Positions 27,858 to 38,220 of a stretch of DNA of 64,000 nucleotides are shown in pieces (position 1 is the stretch's first letter; each line of letters opens with the position of its first letter). The notes under the pieces were generated by a model, which saw only the letters and a list, made by a program, of their open reading frames with translations, did not search any database and was not told where the DNA came from. The DNA comes from Lentimicrobiaceae bacterium (GTDB taxonomy: Bacteria; Bacteroidota; Bacteroidia; Bacteroidales; JAGNHN01): positions 26,757-90,756 of the forward strand of contig JAGNHN010000007.1 of NCBI GenBank assembly GCA_018001695.1, in the 5' to 3' direction. The position numbers were made by a program, and so were the translations under genes.

Positions 27858-28748
27858 TTATGGGTTGGTTTTTCGCCGGTAGTCTTCATAAAGCATGAGA
27901 ACAAGGCCATCAGCCAGACCGACTTTTGGTGCGACGACTTCATCTACGCCGGCCCATTTCATGATCTTCCTAAAGATGCGTGCCGCAGGGAGAATGACAT
28001 CGGCGCGGTCAGGGCGGAGGCCCATCTGGATGATGCGCTCATCAATGCTGAGATGAGCCAGCTTCTTTTCAGCTTCGGCGAGCTGAACCAGGCCCAGCGA
28101 ATTGTGCTCATATGAGCCAAATATCTTTGTGAGTTTGTTGATATTGCCACCGGAACCGATGCAACGCAAATTTCCAAGGTTGCGGGTATGTTTCCGCAAC
28201 CAATTTTTCATGCGATCCCACTCGGCCTCTTCAACCCGTACCTGCAGCAGCCGGATCGTTCCTATCCGGAAGGACTCAGAGGCCACGAAGCGTTCACCGG
28301 CCATCAGGGAAATCTCGGTCGATCCACCCCCCACATCCACATACATGGTATTGAAGCCATCCCCAATCCCGGCCATGCGGTTAAAGGATGAAATAATACC
28401 AGCTTCTTCCATTCCATCTATAACTTTGATTTCCAACCCAGTGGCATCTTGTATCTGTTGAATAATCTCATCATGATTGCTGGCTTCACGCATGGCCGAA
28501 GTGGCACAGGCAACATAATCAATGGGTCCGTAGACTTCGATGAGCAACTTGAAGGCTTTCATGGTATCCACGAGCCTGGTAACCCTGGATTCACTGACCC
28601 GTCCGGATTCGAACACATCCAGTCCGAGGCGTATCGGGATACGTATCAAAGTGGCTTTGTCGGTGCGAATACGTCCCTGGCCTTCAAAGACATTGGCAAA
28701 CAACAACCTGACCGCATTCGATCCGATATCTATCGATGCAAATAACAT
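27858..28748 (-). CDS. ppx: Ppx/GppA-type exopolyphosphatase, short form
   Basis: 296 residues of the ASKHA-fold Ppx/GppA family. Signatures: DIGSNAVRLLF near residue 6, ACATSAMREASN near 81, and DVGGGSTEISL near 140, the phosphate- and nucleotide-contacting loops. It covers only the N-terminal catalytic domains; the C-terminal HD-type domains of E. coli Ppx are absent, as in many short Ppx proteins. It removes terminal phosphate from polyphosphate or pppGpp. Directly downstream of ppk1, so synthesis and breakdown of polyphosphate are co-encoded. Confidence 0.92.
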   Translation of the reverse strand: MLFASIDIGSNAVRLLFANVFEGQGRIRTDKATLIRIPIRLGLDVFESGRVSESRVTRLVDTMKAFKLLIEVYGPIDYVACATSAMREASNHDEIIQQIQDATGLEIKVIDGMEEAGIISSFNRMAGIGDGFNTMYVDVGGGSTEISLMAGERFVASESFRIGTIRLLQVRVEEAEWDRMKNWLRKHTRNLGNLRCIGSGGNINKLTKIFGSYEHNSLGLVQLAEAEKKLAHLSIDERIIQMGLRPDRADVILPAARIFRKIMKWAGVDEVVAPKVGLADGLVLMLYEDYRRKTNP

Positions 28749-28766
28749 ACATTAATACTTTTAAAC

Positions 28767-30827
28767 TTATTGTTCAAGAAGGTTTCTGAACATGGCATAG
28801 GTTTCGAGCTGTGACCGCACATCCGGAGGCGGCCCCAGGCGGTATGTGTTCATGGGGTTGACAGTCAGCAGCCTGGCCTTGGTATTGTCCTTCCATTGGA
28901 TTTCAAGCATCTGCCGGATCTCATTGCGAAGTTCAGGGTCCAGTATAGGGCAGGCCACCTCAATCCGGTGGTCAAAGTTACGCAACATCCAGTCTGCTGA
29001 AGAAATGTACATTTCTTCCTTGCCCTTATTACAGAAGACGAACACCCTGGAATGCTCCAGGAATTTGTCGACTATGCTGATGGCCTCTATGTTGTCACTG
29101 ACGCCCGGGATGCCAGGAATCAGTTTGCACACGCCCCTGACGATCAGGCGAATTCTTACACCGGCCTTGCTCGCCTTGTACAATTCATCAATAATAATAT
29201 TGTCAACCAGATTGTTAAGTTTGATAATAGCCCAGGCTTCCAATCCCTTCCGTGCATTGCGTGCTTCAGCCCTGATCAGTTTAACAAAATGGTCACGCAT
29301 ATCGAAAGGCGCTACGATCAGCCTGCTGAAATCTGGCCGGTTGAACTTCTCCTCCAGAAGATGAAATACCTTATTCACATCGGAGGTGATCAAAGGGTCA
29401 GCCGTCATCAGGCTGTCGTCGGCGTATACCCTGGCTGTGCCCTCATGAAAATTTCCGGTTGAGATATTGGCATAATAAACGTTCTTGTTGCTTTCCTTCC
29501 TGCGGATGAGGAGGAGCTTGGCATGCACCTTATAGCCCGGAATGGTCTGTATGATCTTCACCCCTTCTTCCTGCATCTTTCCGGCCCAGAAAATATTAGC
29601 TTCCTCATCGAAGCGTGCCTGCAGTTCAAGGAAGACGATCACTTCCTTGCCGTTCCGGGCCGCATTGATCAGGGCCTTGATAATATTGGAATCCTTCGCA
29701 ACTCTGTAGAGGGTCATTTTGATGGCCCTTACCTTCGGGTCAATAGAAGCTTCCCGTAATAATTCGATCACATAATGAAAACTCTGGTAAGGGTAATGCA
29801 GCATCACATCCCGCTCCCGGATAATATTGAGAATGCTCTGGTGTGGCGGCAGCAAGGGATGAGGCAATGGAGGTGTGGGCTCATATTCCAGTTCTTTGGA
29901 TCCCACATTCGGAAAGGACATGAAGTCTTTAAAGTTGTGGTACCGGCCTCTGCGGGCTATGGTGTCCTCTCCACTGATCTGGAATTTTTTTGCTATAACC
30001 TTGAAGAAATCCTCTGGCATGTCCCTGTCGATGATAAAGCGCACCGGTTGTCCCTTCTTCCTTTGCTTTAGACTCAGGCTGATTGATTCCAGAAAGCTTC
30101 GTGAAACATCATTGTCGATATCCAGCTCAGCATCCCGCGTAAACTTGATGGTATAGGCATCATAGGTATCATAACCATAAATGGAGAAGATGTCATCCAG
30201 GCAAAACCGGATCACATCATCCAGCATAATGATATACTTCTTATCTCCAATTGGCGGGAGAATCAGAAACCGGCTGAGGGCGTCAGTCGGAACCTGGATC
30301 AGGGCATATTGTTGTTTATTCCTGAGGGCACGGCTTCGGATATCGACCGCGAGATAAACGCTTTTGTCCTTGAGGTTGGCAGTGGTTTTGAAATTGGTGA
30401 GCATGATGGGGAAGAGATGTGGCCTGACATGCTTTTCGAAATAGGCTTTGACAAAAGAGGCATGCTGCTCATCCATATGCTGCTCATCGACCATATATAT
30501 CTGATGCTGCTGCAATTCCTGCTTCAACTGCTGGTAAATCTCAACAAATCTTGCCTGCAGAACAGTGTCGAGCCTGGCAATTTCCTTCAATACTGCCTTG
30601 GGGTCAAAGAATAGGTCACGTCTACTTCTTTTGGGAACATTGGACATCCGCTTCAGGGTTGCCACACGGACACGGTAAAACTCATCCAGGTTGTTGGAAT
30701 AAATCCCGAGAAACCGGATCCGTTCGATGATGGGCACCTGTGGATCCATGGCTTCCTGCAGCACCCGCTCGTTGAAATAAAGCCAGCTAACTTCACGGCT
30801 TATCAGGTTTTTACTCTCATTGATCAT
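28767..30827 (-). CDS. ppk1: Polyphosphate kinase 1
   Basis: 686 residues from the ATG at 30827 (MINESKNLISREVSWLYFN); a longer frame to 30935 overlaps the sixA gene and lacks conserved sequence. PPK1 reversibly makes polyphosphate from ATP. The two active-site histidine segments are present: the autophosphorylated His in PGYKVHAKLLLI and the second in FLEHSRVFVF, with DWMLRNFDHRIEVACPI near the C-terminus. The N-terminal PPK_N region is intact. It sits between sixA (41-base gap) and ppx (18-base gap). Confidence 0.96.
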   Translation of the reverse strand: MINESKNLISREVSWLYFNERVLQEAMDPQVPIIERIRFLGIYSNNLDEFYRVRVATLKRMSNVPKRSRRDLFFDPKAVLKEIARLDTVLQARFVEIYQQLKQELQQHQIYMVDEQHMDEQHASFVKAYFEKHVRPHLFPIMLTNFKTTANLKDKSVYLAVDIRSRALRNKQQYALIQVPTDALSRFLILPPIGDKKYIIMLDDVIRFCLDDIFSIYGYDTYDAYTIKFTRDAELDIDNDVSRSFLESISLSLKQRKKGQPVRFIIDRDMPEDFFKVIAKKFQISGEDTIARRGRYHNFKDFMSFPNVGSKELEYEPTPPLPHPLLPPHQSILNIIRERDVMLHYPYQSFHYVIELLREASIDPKVRAIKMTLYRVAKDSNIIKALINAARNGKEVIVFLELQARFDEEANIFWAGKMQEEGVKIIQTIPGYKVHAKLLLIRRKESNKNVYYANISTGNFHEGTARVYADDSLMTADPLITSDVNKVFHLLEEKFNRPDFSRLIVAPFDMRDHFVKLIRAEARNARKGLEAWAIIKLNNLVDNIIIDELYKASKAGVRIRLIVRGVCKLIPGIPGVSDNIEAISIVDKFLEHSRVFVFCNKGKEEMYISSADWMLRNFDHRIEVACPILDPELRNEIRQMLEIQWKDNTKARLLTVNPMNTYRLGPPPDVRSQLETYAMFRNLLEQ

Positions 30828-30868
30828 GGTGCGCACAGGATTAACATGATGAAGCCGGCTAAAGAATA

Positions 30869-31363
30869 CTACAATATTTGTTTGGGGAAGATGCCATGCT
30901 CCAGCCGGCATGGTGCGACAGGCACTTCTTCCCATTTTTCCGTTTCCAATGAAAATATGAATAAACCTGAGGTGGGGAGTAAGGCTATCTTCTCATTCAG
31001 GAAATAGTTGACCATATGTGTTAAGGTTGGGTTGTGGCCCACCAGCAAGGCGGAACCAATATGGTCCGGTATCCCAAAAATAACCTCCCATACCTGCTCT
31101 TCGGAACCGAAATAGATCTGAGATTCAATTTGTATTTCTGTTAAGGGATAACCCATACCCCGGGCCAGCAGGCGGGCTGTTTCCAGGGCCCTGACAGCCG
31201 GGCTGGAGATGATCCGCTCAGGCTTTTCACCCCTTTCGTTCAGGTAGGTGACAACCTTTGCGCTGCGTTCCATTCCTTTTTCCAGCAGGGGACGCTGCAT
31301 ATCGTGACAGTTGGGGTCATCCCATGAACTTTTGGCATGACGGGCAAACCATAATTTCTTCAA
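30869..31363 (-). CDS. sixA: SixA-like histidine phosphatase
   Basis: 164-residue member of the histidine phosphatase superfamily. The catalytic RHG-type motif is RHAKSSW at residues 8-14, and a second His appears in LLVGHNPTLTHM. SixA dephosphorylates phospho-His in E. coli ArcB/NPr; the substrate here is unknown. As the leading gene before ppk1 and ppx, it could act in phosphate or polyphosphate control, but this is context only. The start MKKLWFARHAK is unambiguous. Confidence 0.9.
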   Translation of the reverse strand: MKKLWFARHAKSSWDDPNCHDMQRPLLEKGMERSAKVVTYLNERGEKPERIISSPAVRALETARLLARGMGYPLTEIQIESQIYFGSEEQVWEVIFGIPDHIGSALLVGHNPTLTHMVNYFLNEKIALLPTSGLFIFSLETEKWEEVPVAPCRLEHGIFPKQIL

Positions 31364-31417
31364 AGCCGGTTGTTTTGATTCCTTCAGGCTAAGATAGCAA
31401 TATTCAACGACGCTGTC

Positions 31418-33040
31418 TCATTGTTTCACAGCTGTAGCAGAAACATAATATTGGCCATCGATGATAAATGTAAACTGCAGAACCTGAGGGGATATTGATC
31501 CATTCAGTTGGATTGAAAAGCTTCGCTCACCACCTTCTATCTTCTCAACCCTCCCTTGTTGCAGGATTTGTCCGGTGACTGAACTGATAATATAATCGGC
31601 CTCTTTCCAGCTATCCATGTTGAGGCTGACAGCTACTTCTTTCTGCACCGGATTCGGGAAAAGCATGACCTCCCATGGATTACGGCCGTCGTATTCCAGG
31701 AGGGATGCTGATGATTGACGTATAAGGCGGACAGCAAATACGGTGGAGTCTGCCCGTGTTGTATTTGTTTGATTCTGACTAAAGGGATTCAGGCTATAAC
31801 TCAAAATACCACCAAAAATATGTCCCAATAGGATGGTATCCGCAGAGATTTGTGATAGATGAACTACCTCATCGTGCAGGAGAGGATTTTCTTTGTTCAG
31901 GATAAACTCAGAAGCAGAGCCCTGATATCCAGGCATTTCAACGGGTAAGGCATACTCATGCAGACTGCCATTGGCCTGACGTGTTAACAAACTGACCGTC
32001 CTAACAAAAGGTACCTGAATGTCCTCCAGGAGGTTGTCATTCATATAGTAATACTGGCTCATCCCTCCAAAAAACAGGGAATGCATGGCATGTTGAGCGC
32101 TATCAAACAGCCCAATGGTCGCGCAATGATAATGATGCAGATACTGATTAAACGAGGTCATGGGGATATGGGCTGTGGGGGTAATGTCCACCGGATACAA
32201 GAAGGGAAGATCGGCTGTAAGTTGAAACACTCCTGAAGAGATCGTATAACCAAAGCTGGCGTTCGGGAAGATCTGGGGGAGAAGGTTGTAATCACGTCTA
32301 CGAAGATGAATAGGATCAACGACTTCCGAGAAATCTGTCATTACAGGTAAGGCACCGCTGTTGCTGATGCTGAATTTCCGGATTGCATTGGTATAGGCTT
32401 GCACATAGGTCGCGTGTCCCATGGGGTTGTATCTCCCGTCGAAGCGGTGCCCGCCTACCAGATAATAGGTGTCATCTATCTTTCCCAGACGACCTCCGGT
32501 AACAGCGAAAGCCGGATCAGAAATCTGCTTGAACCAGGGAAGAATGGATTGACCCGTCTTTATGGCCTGTATGAGCTGTGAGACCATAATGGTGGTAAGG
32601 TTGGGAAAGGTAATATGATCGTTGGCAGTGGGAGAGTAGGCATATCCCCCGATTATGACCAGGGTATCCCCATCCTGATGAAAGTTCATGTTGGTGGATT
32701 GCATTTGCTCCCTTATCCCGCTGGGCAGAACATTCACTGAGGCACTCCACACCTGGGGTATTCCCGGGTCCACAACGTAAATCATGGTATTATTCTGTGC
32801 GGAAGGGAAGGAGCTGTTGGGCTGCCGGGCATGCAGACCGTCTTTACGCCCACCCACGATGAGCCATTGCCCCTGATGCTGTGCAAATGCATAGGAGTGC
32901 AATCCAGGCAACCCGTTGATATGGAAAGGTTCAAGAACGACCTGGTAATCAAAAACACCTTGTGCCGGAGCCAGGGTTGACAAGCTCAGCAGTAGCGTAA
33001 GTAAGAATGACGGGAGGCTGCGGGTTGCGAATGCTTTCAT
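31418..33040 (-). CDS. Secreted protein with kelch-like repeats and T9SS sorting domain
   Basis: 540 residues. The N-terminus is a Sec signal (hydrophobic stretch 9-25, cleavage after APAQG). The middle has repeated glycine-pair strands such as WLIVGGRKDG, LVIIGGYAYS and YYLVGGHRFDG, which resemble kelch beta-propeller blades, though many loops are long. The C-terminus (about 450-540) starts with NPWEVMLFPNPVQKEVAV and reads like a type A T9SS C-terminal domain, so the mature protein is probably exported through the type IX system and surface-attached or released. Its ligand or enzymatic activity is unknown. It is a monocistronic minus-strand gene near sixA. Confidence 0.85.
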   Translation of the reverse strand: MKAFATRSLPSFLLTLLLSLSTLAPAQGVFDYQVVLEPFHINGLPGLHSYAFAQHQGQWLIVGGRKDGLHARQPNSSFPSAQNNTMIYVVDPGIPQVWSASVNVLPSGIREQMQSTNMNFHQDGDTLVIIGGYAYSPTANDHITFPNLTTIMVSQLIQAIKTGQSILPWFKQISDPAFAVTGGRLGKIDDTYYLVGGHRFDGRYNPMGHATYVQAYTNAIRKFSISNSGALPVMTDFSEVVDPIHLRRRDYNLLPQIFPNASFGYTISSGVFQLTADLPFLYPVDITPTAHIPMTSFNQYLHHYHCATIGLFDSAQHAMHSLFFGGMSQYYYMNDNLLEDIQVPFVRTVSLLTRQANGSLHEYALPVEMPGYQGSASEFILNKENPLLHDEVVHLSQISADTILLGHIFGGILSYSLNPFSQNQTNTTRADSTVFAVRLIRQSSASLLEYDGRNPWEVMLFPNPVQKEVAVSLNMDSWKEADYIISSVTGQILQQGRVEKIEGGERSFSIQLNGSISPQVLQFTFIIDGQYYVSATAVKQ

Positions 33041-33385
33041 GTGGATGCGTTGTTTATAATCATCTGTGAGTATTCAATATTAATCATTCATTCAGGAAAC
33101 AGTTTCAATAAATTAAATATAAAGATTTTTGTTCAGGCGGACCCGTTATTTATTGAATTACTATCTGTGTTAAGGCGAATTTCCAGAACAAAGTGTCATT
33201 GCACTTGTTGTGTGCGGTGGCAAAGGGAAAGTGTAAAGAGGCTCCTACAAAAAATTCCTGTTCACAATGGCGCCATCATTCCCTCTGACCTATGGAAGAA
33301 GAATGTCTCCGGACCTGGTCAGCGTTAAGGGCAATTATCTCCCTTCCAGCCTAAGAAATGATAATTTATTAAAAAAAGACTAGAA
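33041..33385. other. Gap between secreted-protein and ALDH genes
   Basis: 345 bases without a supported gene. A 95-codon plus-strand frame covers part of it but its product is unlike any family I know and has no promoter or ribosome site. The left half is AT-rich. It must hold the promoters of the two divergent genes, but no TAnnTTTG match stands out. Confidence 0.6.
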
Positions 33386-34936
33386 ATGAATAACGTGGAT
33401 CATCAGATTACCCTTAGCAAACTCGGGATAACCACCTATAATAAAGGCGCTTGTACCGGTACGAAATGGATTGATACAAACGGAGACAGAACATCCTCAT
33501 ATTCTCCGATAGACGGAAAGGAAATCGCCGGTGTTATCAATGCCTCCATTGAAGATTACGAACATATGGTTCGGAAAGCGCAGGTTGCCTTCCTGGAATG
33601 GCGGACCTGGCCCGCTCCTAAGAGAGGGGAAGTAGTGCGGCAAATCGGGGAAGCACTGCGCGAAAAGAAGGAAGAGCTTGCCTACCTGGTCACACTTGAA
33701 ATGGGGAAGATTTACCAGGAGGGGCTGGGGGAAGTCCAGGAAATGATAGATATCTGCGATTTTGCCGTTGGCCAGTCCAGGCTGCTGAATGGCTTTACGA
33801 TGCATTCTGAGCGTAAGGAGCACAGAATGTATGACCAATATCACCCTCTGGGAATTGTCGGACTGATCACCTCCTTCAATTTTCCGGTAGCTGTCTGGGC
33901 ATGGAACAGCATGATCGCCGCGATAGCCGGAGATGTAGTCATCTGGAAACCAAGCTCTAAGACGCCGCTCACGGCCATCGCCGTGCAAAACATCATCGCA
34001 GAAACCCTGGAAAAGAACCAGGTGCCCGAAGGTGTTTTCAATATGATCATTGCCAAATCTTCCGTTCTTGGCGACAACTTTGCAGCCGACAGGCGGATTC
34101 CCTTATTCTCAGTGACTGGCTCCACTGCGGTTGGACAACGGGTCAACAGCATCGTTGGGAAAAGGCTGGGTAAGACCATCATGGAACTTGGGGGCAACAA
34201 TGCCGTGATCATCTCAGAACATGCCAACCTCGAGATGGCAATCAAGTCGGTGGTGTTCGGGGCTGTTGGTACCGCCGGCCAAAGATGCACAACCACCCGG
34301 AGGCTGATCGTTCAGGAGTCCATCTATGACCAGGTAAAGGACAAACTTCTTGGGGCCTATCAAAGTGTGGCAGAGAAGATTGGAAATCCTTTTGATGAGA
34401 ATGTGCTCATTGGTCCCATGATTGACAAAGTGGCTGTTACTGCCTTTCAGGATGCCCTGCAAAAAGCAGCGCAGAAAGGCGGGAATGTCATTTTTGGGGG
34501 CGAGGTATTACAGGGCAAAACCTATGGCAGTGGTAACTATGTCGTACCAGCCCTGGTAGAAGCTGAAAACCACTACCATATTGTTCAGGAAGAAACATTT
34601 GCACCCATATTGTACCTCATTCGATATAAGACCATTGATGAGGCCATTCATCTGAACAACGATGTTCCCCAGGGCTTGTCATCGGCCATTTTCACCCAGA
34701 ACCTCATTGAAGCAGAGAAATTCCTTTCCGAGACCGGCTCCGATTGTGGCATTGCCAATGTCAATATTGGTACATCGGGCGCGGAGATTGGTGGTGCTTT
34801 CGGGGGTGAGAAAGATACCGGCGGTGGGCGCGAATCAGGATCGGATTCCTGGAAAAGCTATATGCGGCGGCAGACCAATACCATTAATTACAGCAGTGAC
34901 CTGCCCCTGGCCCAGGGCATCAGATTCGGATTCTGA
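33386..34936 (+). CDS. Aldehyde dehydrogenase, ALDH7 (aminoadipate semialdehyde) type
   Basis: 516-residue NAD(P)+-dependent dehydrogenase. Catalytic elements visible: MELGGNNAVI with the general-base Glu, and GQRCTTTRR with the nucleophile Cys. The N-terminal pattern (YNKGACTGTKWIDTNGDRTSSY) and the C-terminus (GSDSWKSYMRRQTNTINYS) resemble the ALDH7/antiquitin group, which oxidises alpha-aminoadipate semialdehyde (piperideine-6-carboxylate) in lysine breakdown. Substrate is inferred. It is convergent with glyA, 10 bases apart. Confidence 0.92.
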   Translation: MNNVDHQITLSKLGITTYNKGACTGTKWIDTNGDRTSSYSPIDGKEIAGVINASIEDYEHMVRKAQVAFLEWRTWPAPKRGEVVRQIGEALREKKEELAYLVTLEMGKIYQEGLGEVQEMIDICDFAVGQSRLLNGFTMHSERKEHRMYDQYHPLGIVGLITSFNFPVAVWAWNSMIAAIAGDVVIWKPSSKTPLTAIAVQNIIAETLEKNQVPEGVFNMIIAKSSVLGDNFAADRRIPLFSVTGSTAVGQRVNSIVGKRLGKTIMELGGNNAVIISEHANLEMAIKSVVFGAVGTAGQRCTTTRRLIVQESIYDQVKDKLLGAYQSVAEKIGNPFDENVLIGPMIDKVAVTAFQDALQKAAQKGGNVIFGGEVLQGKTYGSGNYVVPALVEAENHYHIVQEETFAPILYLIRYKTIDEAIHLNNDVPQGLSSAIFTQNLIEAEKFLSETGSDCGIANVNIGTSGAEIGGAFGGEKDTGGGRESGSDSWKSYMRRQTNTINYSSDLPLAQGIRFGF

Positions 34937-34946
34937 GGCAGGGGTA

Positions 34947-36224
34947 TCAGGCGAACAAAGGGAATTGTTCCATCATCTCATTCACTTCCTTTCTGACCTT
35001 GATCAGCAGGCTTTCATTTTCAATGTCGCTGATAACTCTGTCGATCAGATCAACGATCACTGGCATATGCGCTTCTTTGAGTCCGCGTGTTGTGACGGCC
35101 GGGGTACCCACGCGCAGTCCCGATGTGGTAAAGGGTGTGCGACTGTCGAAGGGGACCATGTTCTTATTGACCGTGATATCGGCCCTGACCAGGGTGTTTT
35201 CAACCTGCTTTCCGGAGATATCGGGGAATTTGGATCTCAGGTCGATGAGCATCAGATGGTTATCTGTTCCACCTGAAATGACATGATAACCTTTGTCGAC
35301 AAAAGCCTGCGCCATGACCTGTGCATTCTTTTTGACCTGCTGCATATAAGCCTTAAACTCCGGGCTCAGAGCTTCGCCAAAGGCCACTGCTTTGGAAGCG
35401 ATCACATGTTCGAGCGGACCACCCTGGATGCCTGGGAATACGGCTGAATTCAGGATGGTGCTCATCATTTTCACCTGACCTTTCGGGGTTTTCTCTCCCC
35501 ATGGATTTTCGAAATCCTTGCCCATCATGATGATACCGCCCCTGGGGCCACGCAGGGTCTTATGGGTTGTACTCGTGACAATGTGGCAATGTGGCAGGGG
35601 ATTATTCAGTAATCCTTTGGCAATAAGGCCGGCGGGATGAGCAATATCCGCCATCAGGATAGCGCCGACTTTATCAGCAATCTGACGCATGCGGGCATAA
35701 TCCCAGTCGCGTGAATAGGCTGAAGCACCGGCAATGATGAGTTTGGGTTGTTCCCTGATCGCCGTTTCTTCCATGGTGTCATAGTTCAACGTGCCCGTAG
35801 CTTCATCTACCTGATAAGCCACCGGCCGGTACAGGATCCCTGAAGAGTTTACGGCCGAACCATGGGAAAGGTGCCCGCCGTGAGAGAGGTCCAGGCCCAT
35901 GAAGGTGTCTCCTGGTTTAAGAACCGACAGCAAGACGGCCATATTGGCCTGTGCGCCTGAGTGGGGCTGCACATTGGCATATTCGGCGCCAAACAACTCC
36001 TGCAGGCGATCGATGGCCAACTGCTCCGTCTGGTCCACAATCTCGCAACCTCCATAATAACGTTTGCCAGGGTAACCCTCGGCATACTTGTTGGTCATCA
36101 CAGAACCCATGGCTTCCAGTACCTGGGGACTGACAAAATTCTCCGAGGCGATCAGCTCGATGCCATGGGTTTGGCGCTGACGTTCCTGCTCAATCAAATC
36201 AAACACTACCTGGTCCCTTTTCAT
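34947..36224 (-). CDS. glyA: Serine hydroxymethyltransferase
   Basis: 425-residue PLP enzyme that interconverts serine and glycine with tetrahydrofolate and supplies one-carbon units. The PLP lysine lies in [16 protein letters not shown]-terminal [11 protein letters not shown] and the segments [11 protein letters not shown] and [12 protein letters not shown] are standard GlyA. A promoter-like site lies 42 bases upstream. No riboswitch-like leader was seen. Confidence 0.97.
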   Translation of the reverse strand: MKRDQVVFDLIEQERQRQTHGIELIASENFVSPQVLEAMGSVMTNKYAEGYPGKRYYGGCEIVDQTEQLAIDRLQELFGAEYANVQPHSGAQANMAVLLSVLKPGDTFMGLDLSHGGHLSHGSAVNSSGILYRPVAYQVDEATGTLNYDTMEETAIREQPKLIIAGASAYSRDWDYARMRQIADKVGAILMADIAHPAGLIAKGLLNNPLPHCHIVTSTTHKTLRGPRGGIIMMGKDFENPWGEKTPKGQVKMMSTILNSAVFPGIQGGPLEHVIASKAVAFGEALSPEFKAYMQQVKKNAQVMAQAFVDKGYHVISGGTDNHLMLIDLRSKFPDISGKQVENTLVRADITVNKNMVPFDSRTPFTTSGLRVGTPAVTTRGLKEAHMPVIVDLIDRVISDIENESLLIKVRKEVNEMMEQFPLFA

Positions 36225-36266
36225 AACAACTTTTTATTTAAGGTTTTAACTTCCTGTTCAGGCATG

Positions 36267-36274
36267 CAAAAGTA
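36267..36274 (-). promoter_or_regulatory. Candidate -7 promoter element of glyA
   Basis: On the minus strand TACTTTTG matches TAnnTTTG, 42 bases before the start codon. A TTG at 36297-36299 gives a 22-base spacing. Motif match only. Confidence 0.45.
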
Positions 36275-36364
36275 GACAATATTTCCGGATGCCAGGCAAG
36301 TAAGAGTCAGTGCAAACGTCAGGCCTGTTGGCGTAGTTGACATTAAGTCAATAGCAATCAGTTT

Positions 36365-36835
36365 TTAAAGAAAACGATGCCTGATTGCCGGATCCGGGAG
36401 GGGGCAGGCAGTGGGTTGCTTTTGCAAACGGTAACGGTTCCGGGCCACACAGTTGTAAAGACCATTCATCCAGGATATTGGAAAAATCGTGAAGAAAAGG
36501 CCTGCTTTGTAACCGCCTCCCAGCAAGCGAAGTACCTGAAAGATGGCCGCTGCACGTGTCCAGGCTTGCTTACCATCTGCCAGAATGAGGGTGTCTTCCT
36601 CCAGCAGTTGATGTTGCCAGGGAAGGGCATGGATACTGCCAAGAGCTGCAAAATAGATCTGCGCTTTTTTGTCCACCCTGAGCAACCACCTTACCAGGAA
36701 GTTGCAGAGTGCACATGAACCATCGTAGAACAGGGTCCACATAGGCTGAGCCGCACCATTTCCGGCCTTGTCAGCTCCATCATGCGGTATTTTGCCCATC
36801 GAAAGCATCATATCATCTAAACATAATACTGACAT
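36365..36835 (-). CDS. DCC-family (DUF393) thiol-disulfide oxidoreductase-like protein
   Basis: 156 residues from the ATG at 36835, with alternatives at 36883 (172 residues) or at later Met codons. The defining DCC signature is FYDGSCALCNFLVRWLLRVD, where the Cys pair resembles a CxxC thioredoxin-like site. Function of DUF393 proteins is poorly known; they are predicted to be redox-active. It stands alone, divergent from icd across a 90-base region that also holds icd's promoter-like site. Confidence 0.82.
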   Translation of the reverse strand: MSVLCLDDMMLSMGKIPHDGADKAGNGAAQPMWTLFYDGSCALCNFLVRWLLRVDKKAQIYFAALGSIHALPWQHQLLEEDTLILADGKQAWTRAAAIFQVLRLLGGGYKAGLFFTIFPISWMNGLYNCVARNRYRLQKQPTACPLPDPAIRHRFL

Positions 36836-36871
36836 AATTTGTTTTTTTACTATAATTGCCTGGATAATATT

Positions 36872-36879
36872 TACATTTG
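36872..36879 (+). promoter_or_regulatory. Candidate -7 promoter element of icd
   Basis: TACATTTG matches TAnnTTTG and lies 46 bases before the icd start at 36926. No upstream TTG element at the usual spacing. Motif match only. Confidence 0.4.
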
Positions 36880-36925
36880 TCAATATATTTATTGAGTTGA
36901 ACTATTGACCCACAAACGACTGACA

Positions 36926-38197
36926 ATGAGCGCTGAAAAGATTAGAATGATATCTGGAAAGCTGGTTGTTCCTGACCAGCCGGTGATACCCTTCATTGAA
37001 GGAGACGGAACGGGGCCGGATATTTGGGCCGCTTCCGTAAGGGTGATGGATGCTGCAGTAGAAAAAGCCTACCATGGCAAACGGAAAATTGCCTGGATGG
37101 AAGTGCTGGCCGGCGAAAAAGCCTTCCATGAGACCGGTAACTGGCTGCCGGAAGCGACGCTTGACGCATTTCGTGAGCATATTGTCGGGATTAAGGGACC
37201 GCTAACAACCCCGGTCGGTGGTGGATTCAGGTCCCTGAATGTCGCTTTGCGCCAGGAGCTTGACCTCTATGTTTGCCTCAGGCCGGTACGCCATTTCAAA
37301 GGTGTGCCTTCCCCTGTGCATCATCCGGAAAGGGTGGATATGCATATTTTCCGGGAAAACACCGAAGATATTTACGCCGGAATTGAATACATGCATGGCA
37401 CGCCGGAGAACGAGAAGTTCAAAGACTTCCTGATCAACACCATGGGGGTGAAGAAGGTCAGGTTTCCGGAGACCTCCTCTTTTGGCGTCAAGCCGGTATC
37501 GCTGGAAGGCAGCGAGCGCCTGGTTCGGGCTGCCATACAATATGCCATTGCACAGCAACTCCCCTCCGTCACACTGGTGCACAAAGGCAATATCATGAAG
37601 TTCACGGAAGGGGCTTTCAAGTCCTGGGGGTATGCCCTGGCCGAAAGGGAATTCGGAGACAAAGTATTCACCTGGGCTCAGTACGACCGTATTGCTGAAG
37701 AGAAAGGGAAAGCCGCCGCCGATGAAGCCCAGCAGGATGCCATGGACAAGGGCCTGGTGATTGTGAAAGACGTGATTGCAGATGCATTCCTGCAGCAGAT
37801 CCTGCTTCGTCCGGCTGAGTATTCGGTGATTGCCACTTTGAACCTCAACGGAGACTATATTTCTGATGCCCTGGCGGCCATGGTGGGCGGCATTGGTATT
37901 GCACCGGGTGCCAATATCAATTATGAAAATGGTTATGCGATTTTCGAAGCGACGCACGGCACTGCGCCCAAATATGCCGGGCAGGATAAAGTGAATCCTG
38001 GTTCCGTCATCCTCTCGGGTGCCCTGATGCTGGAATATCTGGGCTGGAACGAAGCGGCGGCATTGATTTACAAGGGCGTTGAAAGCGCGATCAATACCGG
38101 ACGGGTCACCTACGACTTCCACCGCCTGATGCAGAACGCCACCTTATTGTCTACTTCGGCTTTTGGCACAGAAATCATCAAACATATACAATCCTGA
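36926..38197 (+). CDS. icd: NADP+-dependent isocitrate dehydrogenase
   Basis: 423 residues from the ATG at 36926; an in-frame TTG lies 21 bases upstream. It oxidatively decarboxylates isocitrate to 2-oxoglutarate in the TCA cycle. The substrate Ser-containing [13 protein letters not shown] and [15 protein letters not shown] motifs are E. coli-like. NADP-specifying residues are kept: Lys-Tyr in [13 protein letters not shown] and the Tyr/Arg pair in VTYDFHRLM, so NADP+ is expected. It lies 23 bases before the citrate synthase gene, so both enzymes of the oxidative branch probably share one mRNA. Confidence 0.96.
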   Translation: MSAEKIRMISGKLVVPDQPVIPFIEGDGTGPDIWAASVRVMDAAVEKAYHGKRKIAWMEVLAGEKAFHETGNWLPEATLDAFREHIVGIKGPLTTPVGGGFRSLNVALRQELDLYVCLRPVRHFKGVPSPVHHPERVDMHIFRENTEDIYAGIEYMHGTPENEKFKDFLINTMGVKKVRFPETSSFGVKPVSLEGSERLVRAAIQYAIAQQLPSVTLVHKGNIMKFTEGAFKSWGYALAEREFGDKVFTWAQYDRIAEEKGKAAADEAQQDAMDKGLVIVKDVIADAFLQQILLRPAEYSVIATLNLNGDYISDALAAMVGGIGIAPGANINYENGYAIFEATHGTAPKYAGQDKVNPGSVILSGALMLEYLGWNEAAALIYKGVESAINTGRVTYDFHRLMQNATLLSTSAFGTEIIKHIQS

Positions 38198-38220
38198 CCA
38201 CCCATTAATATTTTTATGCC

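Noticed and set aside
33041..33328. 95-codon plus-strand frame in the gap before the ALDH gene
   Set aside because: No family match, no promoter or ribosome site, and an unlikely Cys-rich composition; it starts directly at the divergent gene's first codon.
36225..36364. Glycine or SAM riboswitch before glyA
   Set aside because: The leader is about 40 bases and shows none of the expected conserved stems.
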